A DNA stretch of 64,000 nucleotides from Hemileia vastatrix (taxonomy: Eukaryota > Basidiomycota > Pucciniomycetes > Pucciniales > Zaghouaniaceae): positions 19,259,501 to 19,323,500 of the forward strand of contig JASXTE010000007.1 in NCBI GenBank assembly GCA_030280995.1, given 5' to 3'. The stretch's first letter is position 1, and each line of letters starts with the position of its first letter. This document shows positions 49,498 to 58,572 of this stretch, in pieces. The position numbers and the translations under genes are program-made. The notes under the pieces were generated by a model. The model was not told where the DNA came from, searched no databases, and worked only from the letters and a program-made list of their open reading frames with translations.

Positions 49498-50850
49498 ATT
49501 TGGTCAAAACATATTGGTAACCCTGAAACAACATGGCCAAGTACTTTTAAAGAATGAAAACCAAATTTACATTTCTTCAAAGCAAGTGTCATATTTATTT
49601 CATCCATTTTGTGAAACACTTTACACAGGTGGTTAAGATGGTCCTCAAATGTTTTTGAGAATATAATGATATCATCAATATAAACCATCAGCCATCCTTC
49701 AATTATCTCTTGATGGAATGTGTTATCCATAGCTTTTTGAAAAACTGAAGGGGCATTTTTATGGCCAAATGGCATCCTAACATACTTATAAATACCCATA
49801 TGAGTAGCAATCATTAGAAAATTCTGTGAATTCTTCTCAACAGGTACCTGGTGATATCCCTTGTTACCATCCAGACAGCTGATATATTTAGCACCTTTTA
49901 AGGTAGCATGTATAGAGCTAATTCTAGGTAAAGGATAGATATCATAAACAGTATAAGTATTCAATGCTCTATAATCACCACATAACCTGGCTTTATCTTT
50001 CTCATAAGAAATTAGGACAGGTGAGATAGCACAATATTTTGGTGTTTCAACTACCTTTTCAATAATATTCATTTTTAAAAGGGTGGAGTTATTGTCTTCA
50101 ATATCTTTTCTCTTTGTAGGAGAAGCAGGATAAGGCTTCTTCTTCAAACTAGGTGGTATGTCAGTTAATGGAGAAGATAATGAAATTTTCATTTCTTCTT
50201 TAACCAATCCTAGCTCATGTGACCCATGAGCAAAGGCCATAGGAAAATATTTTATCAATTTAATGATGGAATATTTATCCTCACCACAAAGTTGTTCTCC
50301 AAAAGAAGCACTGTCAATTTCAGACATAAGGGCATGCATTTATTTTGTAGATCTTCCTTTATATTGAACCACGGAATTACATGTGTTTAATTCTGGTTTT
50401 AATAATTTTTTGGGGGAGGAAATCTTTAATTTTCTCTTCCCATTCATCCCCATTGTGAGAAATTGGTTTGAAGGATCCAATTTTATGCCATAATTGGTTA
50501 AAATATCATTTCCTATAATAAACCAAATGCTTAAGTTATCATTTTTCATGACAACAAAATCACAAATAGCTCTTACACAACCATGGTTATATTTAAAAAA
50601 CACTGTGGCTTTGTATTTACCAATGGGGGACAAAACAGAGCCATAACCTCTCCAATTTTCAGAAATGATAGGCATAAGTTTTGATTTATAGTCTTGATCC
50701 ACTTAAGCAAGTGCTTTTTCAGATACTACACTTCCTCCAGCTCCAGGATCCAGAACAACTTCAATGCTGGTTCCATTGATCAAGACTGGTGCTTTGAGAG
50801 GGGCAATAACAATTTAGCTATCCTCAATGTTCTTTATGATCTCAGCATCC
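49498..50850 (-). pseudogene. Element D: gypsy protease and RT, 3'-truncated
   Basis: The frame 50339-49491 gives a well-preserved RT (LCGDYRALN, LDGNKGYHQVP, YIDDIIIFSK) and stops at GLPICFDQIK, where Harbinger DNA begins. RNase H, integrase and the 3' LTR are absent. Upstream, 50702-50340 (ENWRGYGSVLSPIGKYKATV) is the same frame with one stop. The protease reads VVLDPGAGGSV, with Pro in place of the Thr/Ser of the DTGA catalytic loop. So the element is inactive as well as truncated. Confidence 0.9.
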
Positions 50851-53273
50851 TCAATTGTAGATAAATCATTATTATCAATATCAATAGTATTTAAATAATG
50901 AATATCTTCTTCCAGCATCAAGATTTCTTGTTGAAATTCATATGAAATATTGCTGGCACAATCACTTGAAGTATCATCCAGTGCTATTGTGTCATCAACA
51001 TGCTTCTCAGTTTGTTCAACAAGATTTATCTTCTTGTCACAAACATGGCCTTTCTACCAAGGCTTGTTGCACTTGAAGCAAGTGTTTGTTGCATACTTTT
51101 CAGGTGCAACAGGGGCAGAAGGTGTACCAACCTTTTCCAGAGATTTCTGTTGGTAAGTGGAGGGTTTCTCCAAAGAGGTTCTAGGAATGAATTTTCTGGC
51201 ATCATAATTGTTGTTTAGAAGGGTCTCATTACAAGTATTAATGAAGGAAGAAGGTTCTCTGGAGAACTCAGTCCTAGCCACTATCAAGTCTTAAAGACCT
51301 TAGTAATTTATAAAGGATCCTGTCCTTCCATAACTCAAACTCCATATTTGGGTCCATTTCCCTTAAGATTTTAGCAAGTTTCATTAAGAACTCAATAGGT
51401 TCATTGGTAGAAGAGCTATATCTAGTTTCCTCATACTGCCTTTATTAAGCCATCCTAAACTTGGAGCCACCAAATTGTGCTTTAATCAATTTCTTCCAAT
51501 CTTCCCATGAGTAGTCATTCCTATACAAGAGAACAGATTCATACCACATTAGGGCTACATTGGTAAACAAAGAAGTTAACTTAGACACAATTTCCTCATC
51601 TGGGAGTTTGTATAAAAATTTTAGATTATTAATTCTGAAAATGAATTGCTGCCAATCAGAAGAAGAATCACCATCAAATGTTGAATACTGGTCAAGTTTT
51701 GGCCAATTCTTTTGATTTGAAGTAGTCTCCTTATTACAAGCTTGTTTCTGAATGAGAAGGAGCTTTAACTTCTCCAATTGGGCAGTAATTTCATTGTTTA
51801 ATCCTTCTGTGGATGATCCAGGTACATCATCAATGTTTGATGGAAACTCAGTGATATCAACAGGTATTTCTGGAACCAATTTTTCTTTGGATGAACTAGG
51901 ATCAGGTAAAATTGGGGTATCCTGCTCAACAGGTTCTTTCAAAGAAATTTTAGAAAAATTTTGATTATATAACAATGAATTCAATTTCTCCTCAATAGTT
52001 GTTAACCTAGTTTTTACCCTTGGAGTACTAGTTGAATTCTCATTGATGGTTGCAACAGATAATTGATTCTTATTTTGTAAAGATGAATAATGGTTACTCA
52101 ATCTTTCTAAGCTCATCTTGTGTCCCTCTAGCTCCTGGAAACAGATGGACACAGTATCTTTTAATTTAAACAAATCGTTCTTGATATTTTGCCATAAAGC
52201 AACTTTCTTTTCATGAGTTACTTTATAATGAAACAAATCATCAGAAACTCTCTGTAACTCTCTCCTCGATGCTTGATAACCCTTTTCAGTTAAGAAACTA
52301 TTATATTTCTGAGTCAATTGCATGTTGTTCATGATATGATTTTGTCTAGAAATAGTATCTCTCAAATATTCATCATTAATTTTTGCTACATCTGGAGTGT
52401 TTATCAATAAAGAAACAGAGTAACTTTCCAGATTCTCATAAAACTCATGCTCAAGTGTTTCATCAATAATAGCCATATCAGGATTTATAATTAAAGTAGC
52501 AATTAAAACTAAAGGATTAGATACATTAGAATATTGAGTTATTTTTCTACTCTTATCAGCCTCTACTGGTCTCACAGTTTCATCACCTTTTCCAGAGTTA
52601 CCTGAAGGAACTGAATCAGCAACAATAAATGACACTTGAGATTCAATAGAGGGGCTTACCAAGGCTTGGGCAAGATCTGAATATTGTTTTTTCTTTTCTG
52701 CCTCTTTGATAAGGGTGAGGATGTGTGGGGTTGAATTGACTGGGTCTTGACGGACCTTCCTGAGGCATTTGGGGCTGCTGATGTTGAGACATATAATCTC
52801 ACTGGGTGTTTAACCAATCCTACTGCCACTTTGATACTTCCACCTTTTCTGGTTGCTGGGGAGCCAATTGTGGAAGATCCCTGGGGGGAGGAGGTCTCCT
52901 CTTCTCTTGAAGAAAGGCATCTATTTTTCTTACCTTTTCTTCTAGTGAGTCTGTTCTTTCTCTCAGTCTTAAGTTCTCTATCCTCAGTCCCTTTATGTGG
53001 GTGGAGAGATTCTTTACTTGATGAGGTAAAGGCATCTTTTTTATTTTGAAGCCTTTTAGAAGTCCTTCTGGGGGGTTGATGGAAGGCTTTTGTTCCTGAG
53101 CATTTGTCTCCACTAGTATTTTCACTTCCTCCATTTCCACATCCTGATTGGTCCAATAATTAATTAATTTGAGCCAATTTTTTAGTCAAGGGAGAACTTA
53201 CAGAAGTAGATTCAACATAATCAAGTAAATCCAATTCCTCATCATGGCCAGCAGAAGCACCTTGATTAGTCAT
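50851..53273 (-). pseudogene. Element D: gypsy gag with two 58-bp introns
   Basis: Exon 1 is 53273-53202 (MTNQGASAGHDEELDLLDYV then ESTS). Intron 1 is 53144-53201, GTAAGT...AATCAG, 58 bp. Exon 2 starts DVEMEEVKILVETNAQEQKP and encodes a coil (VKNLSTHIKGLRIENLRLRE) and a P/Q-rich part (EGPSRPSQFNPTHPHPY), with stops after KWQ and NTQ. Intron 2 is 52602-52659, GTAAGC...CTTCAG, also 58 bp. It joins phase 1 to phase 1 (CTTG + GT AAC), giving LGNSGKGDETVR. That frame stays open to 51445 through the capsid (NWPKLDQYSTFDGDSSSDWQ ... FGGSKFRMA). After stops the zinc knuckle TCFKCNKPW-stop-KGHVC follows near 51050. The unspliced frame 53156-52656 ends at PKPW-stop and does not lead into capsid. Confidence 0.82.
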
Positions 53274-53378
53274 ATTGTAATTTTAACCTGAACTGAAGGA
53301 AGGAAATATTAAGATATATTAGTTTTATTTTTGCTTTATTAAAAGAAAAATAAAAAAAAATTAGAATATAAAAATTTT

Positions 53379-53800
53379 CAGGACAAAAATCAACTGAAAT
53401 AATAATCACAATTTTTATTCATTCAACATAATTTTATAACCAGGATTAAAAGAAATCAACTGAAGTAATAAAATTAATTTTTAATTAATTAATAATATAA
53501 ATTTTGATAATTATCAGGATTAAAATCAACTGAATGAATTTAATTACCAGGACTAAATGTCAACTGAAAATAATTTAATTACCAGGACTTATTGTCAACT
53601 GAAATAATTTTAATTACCAGGACTTTTTTTCAACTGAAATAATTTTATATAATTAATTTATAATATCATTAATTTACTACCAGGACAATTTATCAACTGA
53701 AACAATAATATAAAATTCTAATTATCAGAACAAAAGTCAACTGAAATAATTAAAAAAAAGTAGTATAATTAATTTAATTACTTCTAGGACTAAGAACAAA
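53379..53800. repeat. Leader repeat array of element D (nine motif copies)
   Basis: Copies of CAGGACTAAATGTCAACTGA-type motif start near 53379, 53441, 53515, 53548, 53583, 53618, 53681, 53726 and 53785, with spacings of 33-74 bp. The core CAGGA and the TCAACTGAA half are conserved while the spacers are A/T only. The same array is in element C. It is non-coding and lies between LTR and gag. Confidence 0.82.
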
Positions 53801-54028
53801 ATAGTTCTATCTTTGTCAACTATGAAAATCACAATTCTAATTTACCAGACACCTCCCCCTGTAAAATGAGCAAATTAATGCCACTTACAGAGTGTTGAGT
53901 AAAAAGAAATATGTAAACTATGAGAAGTGCAAAGTGACCCACAAATAGTAATCAATATAATTACCACAAATATATATGACCATTGTCAATATATAAGCTT
54001 AATTTTTGGAGCGCAGTTTGATTCCCAG

Positions 54029-54976
54029 TCGCAGCAAAAAGTAAGTCATGTGGCTAATGACGTTCCTCCTCTTTGTCGTATACTCGTCCTTATTGGCACC
54101 TCTTTGTTGATGGTCCCTTGGTCGCCGGCTTCAAGATATCGATGCGTTGTTGACTATTTGGAAAGGGCCTCAGTTGTCAAGGGGTCTTTTAAGTCTAGAA
54201 GGTTTTTATGGCGGTCCAACGGCGGTAACAAGGGTATTTTTGGATCTCAAAGTTTAGGGTATGTACTTCTATCTTTTTATTAGTTTTAATCAAATATAAG
54301 AGGCAGAAAATTTATAAATATTATTATAATTAATGGGTTGGTATTACGTATTTGTAAATACTAAAACAATAAGAAATAGTAATAAATATTTTAAGTGTAG
54401 TAAATGTTTTAATAAGTAAGTAATGGAATGACTTGAAAAGTACAAAAATGGAGGGCCTTTTATAGGCAAAATGTGAGAGATAAAAACACAGAGTTAACAC
54501 AACCTAAAAAAAGGGTGTGAGAGGAAAAAACTAAATATAAAGAGATTATGTGAAATATAAATAGATAAACTAAATGGTGCATCAATAAAAGGTATCATTT
54601 TTATTTGAAATAAAACTTGAGTTCCCTTAGATTGTCACACTTAGTATAAAACATTTGATTTAAAATGTTGTTTTTACAGAAATTTAAATTTCTTAATAAA
54701 GGAATTTGTATTTTTTTTAGATTTTATTATATTTTTAATACTATTTATATTCCCTTCTCAACTGTATTATTGAGCACGGTGTTAGGGAGTAAAAATGTAT
54801 GGGACATTTATTTTTATTAATTATTAAAATTACTTAATGTACTTAGCTAGTTAATTGTAAGTAATACATAAGTAAGAAATAATTAATTAATTATTAATAA
54901 GGATTTAAAAGGTGTGGCTTCATCTCAGTAAGATAATTAATTATTTTACTGGATAAGTCTAGTAGCCTGGCTGACA
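54029..54976 (-). mobile_element. Element D 5' LTR
   Basis: The outer end is CTGACA at 54971-54976 (minus TGTCAGCCAGGCTACTAG, like the element A LTR start). It shares GTCTAGAAGG-TTTTATGGCGG, GGAGGGCCTTTTATAGGC and GATAATTAATTATTTTACTG with the C LTRs. A TATA box (minus TATAAAAGG) is at 54456-54464. The inner border is placed near 54029. Plus-strand GTTTGATTCCCAGTCGCAGC (54018-54037) resembles a tRNA T-arm and may mark the primer-binding region. Confidence 0.75.
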
Positions 54977-55688
54977 ATAATGAAGAACTAAAAGTGAAGC
55001 AATAGCATTCATAGTTGAGTGAAATAACAACCTAGTAGAGAGGTGTTTCATAGTTGTCAATGGAAGGCTTATGTGATGAGGGAAGTGGGAATTCACTGCC
55101 AAATGTGCAGTTGGGGTGTGTAGATAGAAAAAAATTCAAGTTATTACTGCCACAATTAAGTAGCATAGAGTGAGGAAAGAATTAAGGATGGAATCAGCGA
55201 TTATAAGTCATGTGACTTTCTTTAAAATCCATCAGGGATGTGATGAGTTTGGGATCAGGAATTAAGAATGGAAATCAGGGTGTAAGAGGCAGGATAATGT
55301 ATTATTGTGTATTTTTTATCCATTAGACCAAGGGCTTGTGGATAAGAATCTTCCACAATCAATAATGGCTGATCCCAGGAACGAAATTCTTGATCCCTAA
55401 CTGCAGATCCCTCAACTTTGATACCCCCTATTATTATATTCTTGTGATTAGTTGAATAAAAGGATTTATAAAATATATTTCAAAAATATTTTTATTTATA
55501 TAAATATTATATGGCTTATGGGTATCAAGAATTTATATAAAAAAATAACTAAAAAAAAAAAAAGTCTTTTTATTTATCATAAAAATAATTTTTTTTTAGA
55601 TATGACATATATTCAAAACATGAAAAACTCCAGAAAATTAGCACCCAATCAATAATTTTCTTATTGTAAAAAATGTTCTAATACTTAC
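54977..55688. other. Spacer, no gene seen
   Basis: No supported frame. Near 55414-55435, TCAACTTTGATACCCCCTA is the inverted relative of the repeat-unit ends at 22302 and 22413. Two copies of a GGGATCAGGAATTAAGAATGG / AAGGATGGAATCAG-like block occur at 55185-55275. At 55687-55688 is the 5' splice site of the Tnp2 relic. Confidence 0.4.
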
Positions 55689-56258
55689 CAATTTCCATTT
55701 TATATAGTAAGATTTTTTTTTCTATTGAGCATAAAGAAACCTCATTAGCTGGTATTCCAAAAACATTTAGTTTGAGATATCTATATGCACAGACACCAAA
55801 AATTTGGTCAGGATCAATCACTATTTTATTTTTATTTTTTCTGTAGTCAATTTCTCCAATAAATATTTGTAGAAATGAAATTATCTCTCTAAAAATTGAG
55901 CTAGAAACATTGAGAACAGGTGAGAAGTAATTTTTGATGGGGTGAACAATTGCCAGAACTCTTGGTCCATCAGTTGGGTGTGTGATAGAATAAATACAAT
56001 AGACACTTGCATATTTGATCTAGTTAAGCTCTAGGTAAAATATGACATTATGAGATATTGGGTTCAGGTTAAAGATCCACTTTTTTTTCTATATTGAATG
56101 ATTTTAACTCTTCTCCAATCTTGCCTAAAACATTGAAAGCTGAACCACGGGGGAGAACATCAAAAAAACGTATATTGGTGTTCTTTTTTTTAAAAAAAAG
56201 TATAATTTAGAAGGATCTGATGATTTTCATCATCAAGCTCTATTAGAGATCTTAAAGA
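55689..56258 (-). pseudogene. Tnp2-type transposase relic, C-terminal exons
   Basis: The exon 56019-55689 is open for 110 codons with no Met. It is flanked by a 3' splice site (CTTAACTAG) and a 5' splice site (G/GTAAGT), and reads HPTDGPRVLAIVHPIKNYFS ... GEIDYRKNKNKIVIDPDQIF. Upstream, an exon starts after CTTACAG at 56258 (SLRSLIELDDENHQILLNYT) and continues in a shifted frame as FFDVLPRGSAFNVLGKIGEE. I place these after the Tnp2 catalytic parts (57498-58480) because of strand, order and a similar pattern in rust Tnp2 proteins. The family link of these exons alone is weak. Confidence 0.45.
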
Positions 56259-56269
56259 CTGTAAGAAAA

Positions 56270-57497
56270 TTTTCAGGCTGAGTTCAATTACAGAGACATG
56301 AGTAGCTTGAATAGTCAGTTGTCTAGAAGATTTTAATGGTCCTATACAAATACGGTGGTACAAATCCAATAAGAATTAAAACATAACTCAATATAAGGGT
56401 CTCAGTAATTTAATCTCATTACTGATAAATGGTTTACAATTTATAGTTGGTAGAAAAATAGTGATAATAATTCAAAAACTGTTCAAAGACTTTAAATATT
56501 ACCAATGAAATTTATTTTAATTGCAATGGTTATATGTTTTAATTTTAATGATAAAGAATGTAGAATATAAGCCCAAAAACCTCCTCCTTTTATACCCATG
56601 AAATCCCCAATTTTCCACCTTTATTTACCAATCATCTACATGGCCAATGCCATCTCAATTTAGCAGTTAAACATACCCAACAGCCTAAGGATCAACCATT
56701 AACAAAAGAGGAATCATATCACACACCAAAATACATAAATTACACGTGTCAATCCATCAAAAATAGAGTGATGATGAAAATGAGAGTATATGTGTGTAAT
56801 TCTTAAAATAAAAGACTAAATAAGGAAGAAAAAGTACTAAATATAACACATAATTAAGAGGAATAAACAGTAGAAATGAAAGGGCTAATTATTCCAAATT
56901 AAGACATGAAATCCCTATCCAAATATGACCAATATTGACTGAGAAACCAAAAATAAGATGTGAAATGTGGGGTAGCTGGATTCAGTCTCTTGGAGGGCAC
57001 TTGCATGAGTAAATCCTTGACTAAATAGATGATTTTAAGTGTGGTAGAGAACTATAGGCACCAATCTTGAGGTTATTAATGAAATTAGTGCATATAATGA
57101 GGTGAAAGCACTAATAATGAAAGTAGGACACTAAATAAGCACCAGTTTCTTATTTGAGTGTGTTTTGCCATAGTGGGCCTACAATGTGGGGGAATTATAG
57201 TGTGAAATGGCTAAGTTTGCTAAAAATGAAGCTATTCACATGGGACAAATGCCCAAAGTTTGTGGCCAGTACACAGAAGCCATTTCAGGCATAAAAACAT
57301 CAAATTTGAAAAGTGCTATTTTTATGCATTTGAATAGCCAAATAAATAGTTCTAATTGAGACAAATTGATCTGTCAAGTCGCATTTTAAATATTATTCAA
57401 TTTATAGTGCATATATTCAGCTTTTTAGTGATTTAAAGTGCAATTCTTATTTTTTCCATAAAAAAAATGAAAGCAAAAGCTTTAATTCTACTTAAAA
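56270..57497 (-). repeat. Dispersed 1.2-kb repeat, copy 2, inside the Tnp2 relic
   Basis: Direct homologue of 47095-48345. Its right border near 57497 falls within Tnp2 codons (LLFLSRIKA...), and its left border lies beside the splice acceptor at 56259-56260. It therefore appears inserted in the Tnp2 gene. Confidence 0.65.
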
Positions 57498-57936
57498 ATA
57501 ATACTTCATGTCCATCTCTCTCAATGAAGTTGATAATCAAAAAAAATTTCTCAATAAAAATAAGAGGCATTGCATATAGAAACAAAGTCTTCCATTGAGA
57601 AGTCTTAAGCTTTCCATGCTTATGCTCACCCAATTTTTTTGGGAACTTATCTAAACCAGAAGGAAAAACAATCATTGCTAGAATCCTTTTAAATTGAGTC
57701 ATTTCATTTTTTATTTTTTTTTTTGAGTGTTCCATTTCTAAGAATTCTTTCATTAGAATCAGAATCTGTTCTGCTATTTTGCCTCTCCAGTTCAACCAGC
57801 TTTTTCTTCTGCTTAAAATAATTTCCATCATTTTTGACTCCTCTTTTTTCTTTTTCAGGTTTCTTTTAAGTTGTCTAAAGCTTGAAACAAGTCTTCATCT
57901 GACTCTAAAGAATTTCTAGTAGCAACTTTTTTTCCA

Positions 57937-57967
<31 letters not shown>

Positions 57968-58480
57968 TTCTTTTCTTCTGAATAGAACTTTGGGCCTTCA
58001 CATCTTCAAAATCATAGCCCAAAAAAAAAAGCAAAAGTGAGTTCTGAAGACACCTTCATACCAGTTGTGCATTAGGTCCAGTGGTACATGTGCTACTGGA
58101 TTCCAATAAGATTGTCAAATTAATTCAAACTGACAAACACCAGTTTCACTCACACTTTTTTTTTTTGTGCATTAGTTTTAGCTTCTTCCCCCTTCTTTGC
58201 TATCAAAAATAGTTTTTGTTTTCATGTGTCTAGTACCAAGTCTGAGCTCATTTAAATTTTGGTATTGATAATCACACCAAGGACAAAAGTTAGTAGCCAA
58301 ATGAGAGGCAAATCCAGCAAACTTGTAAGTACCAACAACATCACCCAATCGTGACCTGTGTTTAGGGTTCCCAGTGCTAAAGCTTCTACAATTTTCCATC
58401 TCTGACCAGTTCAGGAACCATGAAAGCCAAGAACAAAGTGATTGCATGACCAATAGAGAAGATGGAGAGACCACTTTCAC
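57498..58480 (-). pseudogene. Tnp2-type (CACTA/EnSpm-like) transposase relic
   Basis: The frame 58480-58178 contains SRLGDVVGTYKFAGFASHLA then TNFCPWCDYQYQNLNELRLG, the GD-V-THK-AGF-SH--T-FC-WC zinc-ribbon signature of Tnp2 transposases in rust fungi. The frame 57831-57498 contains FPSGLDKFPKKLGEHKHGKL then KTSQWKTLFLYAMPL, matching the P---GE--HGKLK--QW block that follows. Between them are A29 (57936-57964) and frame breaks. The N-terminus is cut at the MED12 side near 58480. Tnp2 genes are CACTA-type DNA transposases. Confidence 0.75.
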
Positions 58481-58572
58481 TTGGGGATGAGCTCAAATCA
58501 AGTTGCATGGATGGGCCATTTTATTCTGAAGACTTTTTCGGCCGCCGCTCCCCAACCCAAAAATCTAATTCC

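Noticed and set aside
52656..53156. Unspliced 166-180 residue gag N-terminal frames in C and D as the true product
   Set aside because: They end at PKPW-stop (or an equivalent) without reaching the capsid, and match between copies less well than the spliced frame.
58462..58572. MED12 start at 58462
   Set aside because: It overlaps codons of the Tnp2 relic on the other strand; the ATG at 58573 begins just before the conserved MED12 N-terminus. 58510 remains possible.
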